A DNA stretch of 64,000 bases from an uncultured Flavobacteriaceae bacterium (GCA_943842245.1 CALTAJ010000001.1:124001-188000); one strand, 5' to 3'; shown: positions 28,701-37,838, numbered from the stretch's first letter. Notes: generated by a model from the sequence alone, not told the origin. Program-made: numbers and translations.

Positions 28701-28708
28701 TATATTTG
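28701..28708 (+). promoter_or_regulatory. -7 promoter element of the tRNA-Ser gene
   Basis: TATATTTG is an exact TAnnTTTG element 11 bases before the mature tRNA 5' end, which leaves a plausible transcription start just before the tRNA. The -33 region is AT-rich without a clear TTG. Confidence 0.5.
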
Positions 28709-28718
28709 CAACCGCATT

Positions 28719-28803
28719 GGAGAAATGGCAGAGTGGTCGAATGCGGCAGTCTTGAAAACTGTTGAGGGTCACACCTCCGGGGGTTCGAATCCCTCTTTCT
28801 CCG
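28719..28803 (+). tRNA. tRNA-Ser (anticodon UGA)
   Basis: An 85-base class II tRNA. The acceptor stem GGAGAAA (28719-28725) pairs perfectly with TTTCTCC (28796-28802), with G as discriminator at 28803. The anticodon loop CTTGAAA at 28751-28757 places TGA at 28753-28755. A long variable arm (about 28763-28780) is diagnostic of tRNA-Ser, and the T loop GTTCGAATC is standard. CCA is not encoded. It reads UCA and, by wobble, other UCN serine codons. It stands alone between its own promoter and terminator. Confidence 0.96.
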
Positions 28804-28813
28804 CAAGTAAATT

Positions 28814-28850
28814 CCCTAATATATTTAATATCAATATGTTAGGGTTTTTT
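28814..28850 (+). terminator. Intrinsic terminator after tRNA-Ser
   Basis: CCCTAATATA pairs with TATGTTAGGG (one G-U pair) around an 11-base loop and is followed by six T residues, 10 bases after the tRNA end. Confidence 0.75.
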
Positions 28851-29028
28851 ATTATATGTATTTTGTACGATTATTTTACGGTCAGATATAAAAAGTCAAA
28901 AAATTCCAACCTAAAACTTTGAAATAAGACCCCCATCCCTAAAATTAAATCTGATTTTTATTTTGAGACTAGAGTGCCTATAATGGTATATAGCCTGTTA
29001 GTTCAAAATATTTTAATAAATTTAATTC

Positions 29029-30084
29029 ATGAGAAAACTCATCTACCCTTTAGTATTCACCCTATCAACATTTCTAATCCTTTATGGCTGTTCTACAGAA
29101 GAAGACGATAGCGACCTCGTGAAGACCAGTCCTCCTCCCCTAAGTGAATTACAGCCTGGCAGGATTCTTTCTAATGAAAATATTTACATTAACGGAGATG
29201 GAACTGGGAATTTCCGCACACACTGCGAGGAATCTCATGTAAACAATGATGATCCACTTGTTCACCCTGGTCAGGCTGGTGCTGCCCATCAGCATGTTTT
29301 CTTTGGATTCAAAAAGACGGATGCCAATACAACCATAGATATGATAGAAAATGCAACAGAACCATCAACCTGTGAGGGTATCGCACTAAACCAGTCTGCT
29401 TATTGGGTTCCTGCACTTTTTTCAGCGGACGGAACGCGATTGGAATACAAGGAAGTACTCTTCTATTACAAGAGTGGCTATCACTTACCTGGTGATATCA
29501 TCCAAGCTCCGCCAGAAGGACTTGTAATGATTTCAGGTCATGACATGTCTCAACCGCAAGATGTTGTAAGCGCAAAGTATCGTTGCGAAAGTTGGGAGGC
29601 TCCACTTCCTCAATTTGATGAGGGCGACCCAATGGACCATGTACCATACTTGCCCAAATGTCAAGTAGGCGACTTGCTGGAGTTTCGAGTTGTATTTCCT
29701 CAGTGTTGGGATGGGGTTAATCTGACCTCAGACGATAAGCGCAGCCACATGTCTTACCCAATACCGGCAGAGACACCATTCACAGGAACAGGGAGATGTC
29801 CAGATTCACATCCCATAGCAATACCAGAAATTTCCTATAAGTTCGCCGTTATGGTCACTAATTCGACAGGACCATCTGACACCTGGTATCTCTCTTCAGA
29901 TATGAAGGAATTACATCCAAACGGTTCATCTTTGCATGGAGATTGGATGAACGGATGGGATTCAGACATTATGGATCTTATCATCAATAATTGTATCAAC
30001 CCCGGATATGATTGCGACGTTGGTCTTCTTGGAGACGGTACACGACTTCAAGAGGTTGTAACAACCCAAAACGGAGACGATTGA
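29029..30084 (+). CDS. DUF1996-domain lipoprotein
   Basis: A 351-residue predicted lipoprotein: signal peptide with lipobox LILYGC (Cys at about 21). The rest matches the DUF1996 pattern: VHPGQAGAAHQHVFFGF, STCEGIALNQSAYWVPALF, FPQCWDGVNL, SHMSYPIP, CPDSHPIAIPEI and SSLHGDWMNGWDSDIMD. The family is common in actinobacteria and fungi and has no established function; conserved His, Asp and Trp clusters suggest a carbohydrate- or metal-related secreted role, which is a guess. Its codons are visibly richer in G+C than those of the neighbours, and it stands alone after a tRNA gene, so acquisition by transfer is plausible. Confidence 0.85.
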   Translation: MRKLIYPLVFTLSTFLILYGCSTEEDDSDLVKTSPPPLSELQPGRILSNENIYINGDGTGNFRTHCEESHVNNDDPLVHPGQAGAAHQHVFFGFKKTDANTTIDMIENATEPSTCEGIALNQSAYWVPALFSADGTRLEYKEVLFYYKSGYHLPGDIIQAPPEGLVMISGHDMSQPQDVVSAKYRCESWEAPLPQFDEGDPMDHVPYLPKCQVGDLLEFRVVFPQCWDGVNLTSDDKRSHMSYPIPAETPFTGTGRCPDSHPIAIPEISYKFAVMVTNSTGPSDTWYLSSDMKELHPNGSSLHGDWMNGWDSDIMDLIINNCINPGYDCDVGLLGDGTRLQEVVTTQNGDD

Positions 30085-30525
30085 ATGAAATAACGAGTAT
30101 TTTATATGAATAAGCCTTTTTATTCAGTGCAGGTTTTTCTTCATATGACAACCATCAATTCCTTATCATAAATTTAGGTGTTTTTATATTGAGTATCTTT
30201 AAGTATTCAAATAAAATTTAATAGACCTATGTCTATTGAAAAATTTAAGTCACTATTTTTATAATAACACCTCTCTAATACCCTAAAACTATTTCATTAT
30301 GAAGATTAATTAAATCTTTGGAATGGAATTAGTAAATTTGAGAGTTTAAAAAAAATTAGTCGTATTTGTAATTTTTATAAAAAGCTGAAAAGCTTATGAA
30401 TCTGAAGTCTTATTAACTAATGAAAATATTTCAATTCCGTTCCGACCCTTTCAGCATTTAAAATAGAAATGCTTATAAGGTTATTTTAGAATTAGCTATA
30501 AGACATAATATATTAAATTATCATC
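30085..30525. other. 441-bp intergenic region without recognised genes
   Basis: AT-rich DNA between the DUF1996 gene and the duplicated-domain gene. Only ORFs under about 22 codons are present. A small hairpin AGCTGAAAAGCT lies near 30383, without a T tract. I see nothing else that can be named. Confidence 0.5.
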
Positions 30526-31359
30526 ATGAAAAATTCAATATTTATATCACTTCTTTTTATTAATATCTCACAAGCACAATTATCTTCCATTAAGATAAAG
30601 GATTTTATTGATCAACATAATTCATTTGAGCAAAATGATGCAGGTGAGGTTAATGCAATAAATGATAAAGAAATAAATAAATTAATTAGATTTTTTATTC
30701 AGGAAAAATTTTATGGTCTAGTAGAGTTGACTAGAAGTATAGTTTGGGATTCATATGAAACATTTATTAGTCCAACTAAAAGAAATCAATTAAGTAAATA
30801 TATTATACAAGTAAAAGTAAAAGATGTAGAAAGGCTTAAGTATCTTGAAGTATTATACAACCCACATGAAAAGAAAGTTGACACTAACTTTGAATGGGAC
30901 TCTAGAGACGAAGAATTTAACTTATTAAACGAGCAAGCTTTAGCTCAAAAAAAAATACCTAATCTATTTAAACTAGAAATTTCAAATCAGGATGACATTC
31001 CAAATATTAATGAATTTATTTTACAGCATCAAGGTTTTATCGATGAAATAGAAAGATTAAATCTAAGTGAAAAAGAAATAGTCCCTATAAATGCTGCAAA
31101 TATAAATGAGCTTATACGCTCTTTCAATAATTCAAATTTTACAAACTTGGAATATACCCGAAACGTTATCTGGAATTCATACAATACTTTTGTAAGTCCA
31201 TTTGATAGATACCATTTTCACACTTTCATTGCACAAGTTAAGGTAGAAGGAATAGACAGGTTAAAATATCTTGAAGTTTTTTATAATCCAGTTAATGACA
31301 AAATCACGTCTGACTTTAAATGGAGTGATGATAAAAATGAATATTTAAGAGTGAATTAA
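30526..31359 (+). CDS. Secreted protein of two tandem copies of an unrecognised domain
   Basis: A 277-residue protein with a signal peptide ending near SQAQ (residue 18). I do not recognise the family. Residues about 24-130 and 165-275 are two copies of one domain. Paired segments are NKLIRFFIQEKF and NELIRSFNNSNF; RSIVWDSYETFISP and RNVIWNSYNTFVSP; QVKVKDVERLKYLEVLYNP and QVKVEGIDRLKYLEVFYNP; TNFEWDSRDEEF and SDFKWSDDKNEY. The copies are similar enough that the duplication within the gene seems fairly recent. The domain is probably alpha/beta with a conserved W-[DN]-S-Y motif. It stands alone, with an NTF2-like lipoprotein gene converging on it. Confidence 0.75.
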   Translation: MKNSIFISLLFINISQAQLSSIKIKDFIDQHNSFEQNDAGEVNAINDKEINKLIRFFIQEKFYGLVELTRSIVWDSYETFISPTKRNQLSKYIIQVKVKDVERLKYLEVLYNPHEKKVDTNFEWDSRDEEFNLLNEQALAQKKIPNLFKLEISNQDDIPNINEFILQHQGFIDEIERLNLSEKEIVPINAANINELIRSFNNSNFTNLEYTRNVIWNSYNTFVSPFDRYHFHTFIAQVKVEGIDRLKYLEVFYNPVNDKITSDFKWSDDKNEYLRVN

Positions 31360-31420
31360 TTTTAAAGAAGATCAAAAAACCATTAAAGAATCTCTTCAAA
31401 AGGCATATGCATCTGCGAGA

Positions 31421-31966
31421 TTAAGGTTTTTCATTTTCTGATAATTGACGTTGATGAATGTATCCTTTCTTTACTTTACCATCTTGGATCATCAAATCTA
31501 CAACTCGGCTAACTGAAGTTTTTGAAGCTTCATCTTTTCCAGAGGAAACAAGGATTCCAGTCGTAACCCAATTTTCAGTTGGCTTGTTTTCAAAATTTAC
31601 GTGAGTTGAAATAGACCATGTAATTTCCCATTTTGCAAATTGGTTTGCTGCTAAAAACTTCTCTCCACCTTCAAGATGCTGTTTTGAACTTTCAATTATC
31701 ATTCCATTAGGTGCGTAAAGCAAAACATCTTCATGCTCTAATTCATAAACTGTTTGTAAATCTCTGTTATTATAGGCGTCAAAATATGCTTTTACAATTT
31801 CAACGGAATTTATATCTCCATTTACTATATTATATTTAGAGGTATTATCGTTTTCATAACCAATTAAAACTGCTTTACTTTCAATATTTTGATTTGATGA
31901 AACAGGATTATCACAACTAGAGATAATTAACGCAAGTACAGAAAATAGAATTATTAATTTTTTCAT
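31421..31966 (-). CDS. NTF2/SnoaL-like lipoprotein
   Basis: A 181-residue lipoprotein: signal peptide with lipobox ALIISSC (Cys at about 18). The mature part from about residue 55 has the NTF2-like layout, starting VEIVKAYFDAYNNRDLQTVYELEHEDV, then a central strand region around EITWSISTHVNF and a final strand GKVKKGYIHQRQ. SnoaL-type folds can be enzymes or binding proteins; no catalytic residues can be assigned. A related lipoprotein lies at 49238-49792, with the same order of elements (WLEYIKAHNEKNLDKIAEIN ... VDGKIKKINVYKR). It probably sits in the outer membrane facing the periplasm. Confidence 0.75.
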   Translation of the reverse strand: MKKLIILFSVLALIISSCDNPVSSNQNIESKAVLIGYENDNTSKYNIVNGDINSVEIVKAYFDAYNNRDLQTVYELEHEDVLLYAPNGMIIESSKQHLEGGEKFLAANQFAKWEITWSISTHVNFENKPTENWVTTGILVSSGKDEASKTSVSRVVDLMIQDGKVKKGYIHQRQLSENEKP

Positions 31967-32170
31967 TTTATTATAATTTGATTGTATTTACAATATAACA
32001 ATTTGCTCTATGGCAAAGTAATTTCTTTCTTGATTTGTTTCATAATTAAACTATCATTTTTAAAACATCCTTCGATTAATTTGGTGTAAAATTTTTCAAA
32101 AGAAGCTTTTTCAATATCTAAAATCGTCATTTAAAAAAAAGGTCTAATTTTATTTTAAATAATTTATACT

Positions 32171-33730
32171 ATGAATTTTACATACAATGGTAGTGAACTT
32201 AATCAAAAAACAGTTCTTGGACATCCTTCAGGATTATACATCTTGTTTTTTACAGAAATGTGGGAGCGTTTTTCTTATTATGGTATGCGTGCAATTTTGG
32301 TTCTTTTTTTAGTTTCTTCATTTAATGATGGAGGATGGGGATGGGAAAGAAGTGAAGCTTTAGCATTGTATGGTATTTATACTGGTTTGGTATATATAAC
32401 TCCTATTTTTGGAGGTCTAATCGCAGACAAATTTTTAGGATACAGAAATGCAGTAATATTAGGAGCATTTGTAATGACTTTGGGCCACGCATCAATGGCA
32501 TTTGAAGTTTTTAATGATCTTTTTCTTTATTTAGGTTTAATATTTGTAATAATTGGTAATGGTTTTTTTAAACCTAATATAAGTTCAATTGTAGGTCAAC
32601 TATATAAGACTGAGGGACAGGACAAAGATGCTGGATATACTATATTTTACATGGGAATTAATTCAGGAGCATTTCTGGGAATTTTGTTGTGTGGATATAT
32701 TGGAGAAAATATTGGATGGCACTATGGTTTTGGATTAGCAGGAGTTTTTATGTTTTTAGGAATGTTACAATTTTATTATGCTCAGAAAATTTTTGGAAAT
32801 ATTGGAGTTTTTGAAAATGATATTTATTCGGAGAAACAAATTGATAAAACGTCAAACACAAATAAAAAAATTTCATCAAAAATCATATATGATAGGCTTT
32901 CTGTTATTGTTATTTTTTCCCTTTGTGTAATTTTCTTTTGGTGGGCTTTTGAACAGGCAGGAGGTTCAATGACAATTTTTGCATCTGACTATACAAATAG
33001 GTTACTTGACGGGAGTGGTGCTTTAGTTTTTAAAATATTTAATTCATTAATTACAATAGTTCCAATGATAATAATAAGTTATATAATTTATCTCCTATGC
33101 TTGAACGTTTTTTCAGTTTATAAAATTTCAAGCATATTCTTAATATCAAGTTTTTTAGTTATTTGGTTAATAATTATCTGGATGCTTGCCAGAGAATTTA
33201 ATAATCCATCTACTGAGGTTCCTGCTTCTTGGTATGGAATTTTAAATTCATTTTATATAATAGTTTTTGCTCCATTAATTTCAAAAATATGGCAGAGTAA
33301 GTACAATGTATCAGGTCCTTATAAGTTTGGCTTTGGTCTAATTTCATTGGCAATAGGATTTGCAGTTCTTGCTTACGGCTCATATAATATTCAATTAGGA
33401 GCTAAGACTGCATCTGTAAGTATGTTGTTTTTAATTTTAGCCTATTTTTTCCATACAATTGGTGAGTTATGTATTTCTCCAGTAGGACTTTCTTATGTTA
33501 GTAAATTAGCTCCAAAAAATTTAGTTGGTTTAATGTTTGGGGTATGGTTTGTTGCTAATTTTATTGCAAATACTGCTGCAGGATTTACCGGGAGTTATAT
33601 AGATCCAATTGTTGAGAATTATGGAATGAGTTTCTTTTTCTTAATTTTTACTATTATTCCTATTGCAGTTGGAATAATTATGTTGCTTGCAAACAATAAA
33701 ATAGTTAGAATGATGCATGGAGTAAAATAA
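32171..33730 (+). CDS. Proton-dependent oligopeptide transporter (POT/PTR family)
   Basis: Inner-membrane importer of di- and tripeptides driven by protons. The 519-residue protein begins with the POT signature: GHPSGLYILFFTEMWERFSYYGMR contains the ExxERFxYYG proton-coupling motif (Glu and Arg near residues 29-33), and GNGFFKPNISSIVGQLY is the second family signature. About 13 hydrophobic segments follow. FFWWAFEQAGGSMTIFA and the TIGELCISPVGLSYV segment (with the conserved Glu) are also normal. It stands alone, between the NTF2-like gene (divergent) and the beta-propeller lipoprotein (convergent). The protein-degrading peptidases in this window would supply its substrates. Confidence 0.92.
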   Translation: MNFTYNGSELNQKTVLGHPSGLYILFFTEMWERFSYYGMRAILVLFLVSSFNDGGWGWERSEALALYGIYTGLVYITPIFGGLIADKFLGYRNAVILGAFVMTLGHASMAFEVFNDLFLYLGLIFVIIGNGFFKPNISSIVGQLYKTEGQDKDAGYTIFYMGINSGAFLGILLCGYIGENIGWHYGFGLAGVFMFLGMLQFYYAQKIFGNIGVFENDIYSEKQIDKTSNTNKKISSKIIYDRLSVIVIFSLCVIFFWWAFEQAGGSMTIFASDYTNRLLDGSGALVFKIFNSLITIVPMIIISYIIYLLCLNVFSVYKISSIFLISSFLVIWLIIIWMLAREFNNPSTEVPASWYGILNSFYIIVFAPLISKIWQSKYNVSGPYKFGFGLISLAIGFAVLAYGSYNIQLGAKTASVSMLFLILAYFFHTIGELCISPVGLSYVSKLAPKNLVGLMFGVWFVANFIANTAAGFTGSYIDPIVENYGMSFFFLIFTIIPIAVGIIMLLANNKIVRMMHGVK

Positions 33731-33806
33731 TTGAGATATTAGAAATATATCTTATCTCTTCTATTTACCTGCTGATATTAGAAGGTGGTTATTTATTATG
33801 TCTAGG

Positions 33807-35003
33807 TTATGTATTCTTAAAAATTAATTTGACCATCTTTAGTTGATTTTTTTTACCTTCAAAAACAGTCCAAACAATAAATGCATCATTATCTAATATT
33901 TCTAATTGAGGGACTCCTGAATTTCTTCCACCGTCAATTTTAGAAATTGTAATTGGTGCAGAAACTTTTCCATCTATTGATACCTTTTTTATTCTTAAAT
34001 ATGTCCCAACATCATCACCTTCAATATAACTAACTAAGACTTCCTGTGGATTTAAGAAAGCAACATCTACTCTACCGATAGCATCATCGTCGTTAATTTT
34101 TATTGGGGTACCAAAAGAAGCCCCATTAGATTTTGAAAACGAAAGATTTACTGTTGGCTTTTTGTTAGAAACAGTAAACCAGCTAATAGCTAAATTATTT
34201 GAATTAGAGGCAACCTTAGGACCATTTACGGGGCATCCGTTTATTTCCCAACCATCATTATGAATAGGAGTTGGAACTCCCCAAATACCATTTATTTTTC
34301 GGGCAATATAAATGTCTCGAACCTCTTTATCACTCCTATCCCTGTAAACAACTACAGGTCCTTTATTAGTAACTGCTATTGATGTCTGACAGCAATCACA
34401 AGTCGCTGAATCAAGTTCACTTTCATCTATAATATCTCCCTTATTTGTAATTTCAGCAAAGCGTATGGTCATTGGCTTATGATATCCATCTAGATTTTTA
34501 TCTACAGTATTTCTACCGTCCAGCCAAGTAATAAAAAATCCCTGGTTGTGGTTGGGTATTATACTTACAAAGCCATGTTCTGCTTTAACACCATCGGTAT
34601 TTAATAAAAAATCTTCTTTTACTTTCTCTCCAGATAATTTTTGGAGACTTAAAATAACATCATACGTATAAGTACCTGAATCAGATTTCTTTAAATAACT
34701 TGATAAAATTAAATTTTCATTGATTGCATGAGCTGGAAAATCAGCCCAATTAACAAACCAGTTGGAACCAGTCGCCATTGTTTGAGTATTAGTCCATTTC
34801 CCTTCTTTGAGTTGACTGAAATTTAAGGTAGATTTATTCCCTTCATTAGAGGAGATCCATGATAATGATAAAGAACCCTCCCCAGAAACAAGACTTGGCT
34901 GCGCATTACTATTCTCATGTAAAAAACGGATTTCTTTTACTACAACATCTTTAGATGTACATGAAATAGCTATGAAAGAAAAAATAATAGTAAACTTCTT
35001 CAT
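33807..35003 (-). CDS. Beta-propeller (sialidase-like) lipoprotein with CxCC motif
   Basis: A 398-residue lipoprotein (lipobox around FIAISC, Cys15). Repeated beta blocks with SW/TW and Asp-box-like turns (SLSWISS, FITWLDGRN, AISWFTVSN, AFIVWTVFEG) suggest a six-bladed sialidase-like propeller. Catalytic Arg triad residues for sialidase cannot be assigned, so I do not call it a sialidase. A striking cluster is TCDCCQTS (Cys202, Cys204, Cys205) with GCPVNGP (Cys257) one blade later; this CxCC/GCPVNGP pair looks like a metal or haem-related site. It lies one base after a TlpA-like thioredoxin gene in the same direction, suggesting that the thioredoxin keeps these cysteines reduced or loads their ligand. 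Confidence 0.75.
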   Translation of the reverse strand: MKKFTIIFSFIAISCTSKDVVVKEIRFLHENSNAQPSLVSGEGSLSLSWISSNEGNKSTLNFSQLKEGKWTNTQTMATGSNWFVNWADFPAHAINENLILSSYLKKSDSGTYTYDVILSLQKLSGEKVKEDFLLNTDGVKAEHGFVSIIPNHNQGFFITWLDGRNTVDKNLDGYHKPMTIRFAEITNKGDIIDESELDSATCDCCQTSIAVTNKGPVVVYRDRSDKEVRDIYIARKINGIWGVPTPIHNDGWEINGCPVNGPKVASNSNNLAISWFTVSNKKPTVNLSFSKSNGASFGTPIKINDDDAIGRVDVAFLNPQEVLVSYIEGDDVGTYLRIKKVSIDGKVSAPITISKIDGGRNSGVPQLEILDNDAFIVWTVFEGKKNQLKMVKLIFKNT

Positions 35004-35004
35004 A

Positions 35005-35526
35005 TTATAATATTTTAAGCTTATTTATTATTTGTTCAGAATCCCATGTAATTGTTCCAATGATAGTTTCAATTTTTTTTCCATTTTCGTCAAAGATATA
35101 TGATGTTGGTAAAGAATAAATTCCAAGCATTTCATTAGGTTCAACTGATTTCAAAAAGTTAAAGTCAAAATTCTTAATATTTTTAAACGTAGATATTTTT
35201 GAGATTGTTTCGTCAGAAACTAACAAAAAAGTGTAGTTGTGATTTTTTAATATTTCTTCAGCTCTTTTCAAACCAGGCATCTCCTTTATGCATGGTCCAC
35301 ACCATGTAGCCCAGTAATTGATTATAATTTTTTTTCCTTTATATGCTCTTAAATTTACTTTATTATCATTCAGATCTAAAAATGTAGTTTTACGCTCCAT
35401 AGATTCTAAATCAGATACATTTTTGTTTTTAGGAATTCCACTATTACAACCAAAGAATAAAACAAGACAAAATGAGCAAAGAAATATTTTTTTCAAATTT
35501 TTAACTTTAAAATTTAAATGTAACAA
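35005..35526 (-). CDS. TlpA/ResA-like thioredoxin-fold lipoprotein
   Basis: A periplasm-facing thiol-disulfide oxidoreductase of up to 173 residues. Active site WATWCGPCIKEMPGL (WCGPC), cis-Pro in YSLPTSYIFDENGK, and the fold order of TlpA-like proteins are intact. The N-terminus up to the lipobox LFFGC looks like a signal peptide; a better start than the ATG at 35526 may be the TTG at 35496 (LKKIFLCSF), which gives a normal short n-region. Its stop is one base from the start of the CxCC propeller gene, so the two are co-transcribed and probably work together in reducing or metallating periplasmic cysteines. Confidence 0.88.
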   Translation of the reverse strand: MLHLNFKVKNLKKIFLCSFCLVLFFGCNSGIPKNKNVSDLESMERKTTFLDLNDNKVNLRAYKGKKIIINYWATWCGPCIKEMPGLKRAEEILKNHNYTFLLVSDETISKISTFKNIKNFDFNFLKSVEPNEMLGIYSLPTSYIFDENGKKIETIIGTITWDSEQIINKLKIL

Positions 35527-35615
35527 AAAGTCTTTGCTTGGAAGGATTTATTTTTTAAGTCTATTAAAATTATAATATATAAACTGTATCTCTCAGTTTA
35601 TTAATAAAATAATTC

Positions 35616-37838
35616 TTATAAGCTCAACCAGTAGGTTAGTTTAAGATTTATTGACCGGAATATAGGACCGAAATCACGAGTAAAATAATTATCGTTATAT
35701 ACAAGGTATAAATCTGAAAGTGGAGCAAAACGCCATTGTAATCTTGAATTTATACCCAAATTATCTGATTGATTACTGTATTGGACTAAAGTAGACCAAA
35801 ACAGTTTTTTATTCAGAGTCAATTCTACTTTAGGACTTATTAAAATAATATTGGCAGATGGGTAAGGTTCTGGAAGTCGAACTTGATTATAGTCCCAGAG
35901 TAAACTCATAACAACTTTAGGTTGAATTCGAAACTCAGTATTTCCCTGATAAGAAAATCGTGTACCATTGAAAAAAGAACCGTATGAAAGTTCTGACGAA
36001 AAGTTAAATAAATTTGCGAGGTTAGATTGGTATTCAACTGACCATTGATTAAAAGTATAATCAATGTTTGCAGGAAGAGGTTCTCCATTTTCAGATCTTG
36101 TTGGATCAAAGGGATTTGATAAATATATAAATTGGTTTCTTACCGAAAATCCAAGTTGATTCTGTTTTTTAAACTCAATATTATACTCAAATCTTCTAAA
36201 ATGATCTGTTTTTTTATAATCTAAACTTTTTTGTTGCCAACTATAATTTGACAATTGAATACTGTGTGAATTTATTCTTCCCCTTTTTGGATAAAAAGTA
36301 CGCTCGCCAGAAATACCAGTTTTGATAATCCCAGTTCGTGGAATAAATCCTAAGTCGGAACGAAAATCTTGATCTACATATACCCATTTAGAGGATAAAC
36401 GCCAAATGCGAGTATTATAAATAAGAGATGCCCCTGATGAAAGATTTCCTTCAGAGTCATCGGGCTGAAATGATTTGTGAGTATAAAACTTTCCAATCCA
36501 TTTATTATTCGCTGAATTCAGATTGTAGTCTAACCCAAAAACTCTGTTATAACGATCTTTTTCTTTTAAAAACTCATAATCTTTGAGACTTTCTCTATTT
36601 ACTATAAAAGCTCCAATCTGGGATTGTTTGAAAACCTTTCTTTGTAAGACAAACATAGTATTATTATTGGAGGCTATTTCATTGCTTAAGTCCTCTTGAT
36701 TTTGAATGCTTAAAACTCCAAGTCTCCAATTTTCATCTATTTTACCACTTAACCTGACACCGCCCAAAATGTTATTCTGAATGGTGTTTCCCTCTCCATC
36801 TCTGGCAATTCCAATACGACGTGAAAAAAACGGAACTGCTTCCCTACTTCCTCCAAAATTTTTAAATAAATCTCCATTATCAATGAAAAATTGGCGTTTT
36901 TCAGGTAGAGAAATTTCAAAACGAGTCAGGTTAGTGATAATATTATCCACCTCTACATTAGAAAAATCTGGATTGAGAGTTACGTCTAAATTCAGACCAT
37001 TTCCTATAGCTACTTTCAAATCACCTCCAATAGTCAGTGAATTATTAGTAGAATTTTCTTCAAAGCTTTTTGATAATAATCCATTCACATAAGGAATAAG
37101 ATATAGTGGAGTCTTATTCCTTTTCAAAGGTTCTTCAAAAACAAGTTCTCCAAGATAACCTAGGTTGACAGGGATTTGATTTTGAGGTACAGGAGACCAA
37201 GAACTTCGTTCGTTGGTTTGCATATCAAATCGATAGGCTTGAAATCCCCATTTTTTAACCCCTTCAGGATATTTTAAGGAGTTTAAAGGAATAATAATTT
37301 CAATGGTAAATGAGTCATCTTTTCGAGTACTAGCTGTCTGCCATTTTATATCCCATGTTAAACTAAAACCTGAAACAGCAGTTCCCCCGTCAGAGATTAA
37401 GCCTTCACGTTGAACCCCTAAGGCATTAACTCCAAATAAAAAAGCGTTCTGTCCATCACGAAAGGTATCGAAGAGAACTGTAACGTTGTCATTAGAGCGT
37501 GCACTGAAATCTCTTTTCAATGAACTTACTCTAAAATCTGGACCAATACCTTTTGAAAAAGAGCCAATGTAAAGATTGGTATCATCATAAAGTAGTTTTA
37601 CTATAGTTTCATTTCTAGATTGCAGTGAGTCAGTAGGAAACATCTGCCAAAAATCAGTTACTATTTCTGCTTGATCCCAAATATCTTCGTCTAATACACC
37701 ATCAAGAAGAATATTCTGATCAATCTTTTTAACAAAAACTGAACGTTTTTTTTCTGTTTGACCATTACTTTTAATTGAATTTAAGGCAAATAATAGTGTA
37801 ATTAAAACAGTGTTTTTGAGATAAATACTAAATTTCAT
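35616..37838 (-). CDS. DUF5916 outer-membrane protein with N-terminal CBM9-like domain
   Basis: A 740-residue protein with signal peptide (to about residue 26). An N-terminal domain (about 35-220) resembles the family 9 carbohydrate-binding fold: LDGVLDEDIWDQAEIVTDFWQ, LYDDTNLYIGSF, DNVTVLFDTFRDGQNAFLFGVN. The long C-terminal part (about 240-740) is made of alternating aromatic beta strands and ends in NLKLTYWLSL, the pattern of an outer-membrane beta-barrel, as in DUF5916 proteins. EKRQFFIDNGDLF and RRIGI(A)RDG are hallmarks of that family. It has no TonB box or plug, so it is not a SusC-type receptor. The ligand is unknown; such proteins are widespread in Bacteroidetes near hydrolases. Confidence 0.85.
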   Translation of the reverse strand: MKFSIYLKNTVLITLLFALNSIKSNGQTEKKRSVFVKKIDQNILLDGVLDEDIWDQAEIVTDFWQMFPTDSLQSRNETIVKLLYDDTNLYIGSFSKGIGPDFRVSSLKRDFSARSNDNVTVLFDTFRDGQNAFLFGVNALGVQREGLISDGGTAVSGFSLTWDIKWQTASTRKDDSFTIEIIIPLNSLKYPEGVKKWGFQAYRFDMQTNERSSWSPVPQNQIPVNLGYLGELVFEEPLKRNKTPLYLIPYVNGLLSKSFEENSTNNSLTIGGDLKVAIGNGLNLDVTLNPDFSNVEVDNIITNLTRFEISLPEKRQFFIDNGDLFKNFGGSREAVPFFSRRIGIARDGEGNTIQNNILGGVRLSGKIDENWRLGVLSIQNQEDLSNEIASNNNTMFVLQRKVFKQSQIGAFIVNRESLKDYEFLKEKDRYNRVFGLDYNLNSANNKWIGKFYTHKSFQPDDSEGNLSSGASLIYNTRIWRLSSKWVYVDQDFRSDLGFIPRTGIIKTGISGERTFYPKRGRINSHSIQLSNYSWQQKSLDYKKTDHFRRFEYNIEFKKQNQLGFSVRNQFIYLSNPFDPTRSENGEPLPANIDYTFNQWSVEYQSNLANLFNFSSELSYGSFFNGTRFSYQGNTEFRIQPKVVMSLLWDYNQVRLPEPYPSANIILISPKVELTLNKKLFWSTLVQYSNQSDNLGINSRLQWRFAPLSDLYLVYNDNYFTRDFGPIFRSINLKLTYWLSL

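Noticed and set aside
28698-28922. 74-codon frame across the tRNA-Ser gene
   Set aside because: Most of it is the tRNA and its terminator; it has no protein-like features.
33807-35003. Sialidase activity for the propeller lipoprotein
   Set aside because: Only blade and Asp-box-like patterns are seen; the Arg triad and Asp/Tyr/Glu catalytic residues cannot be placed.
35616-37838. TonB-dependent (SusC-like) receptor
   Set aside because: There is no plug domain or TonB box; the N-terminal CBM9-like domain and motifs fit DUF5916 instead.
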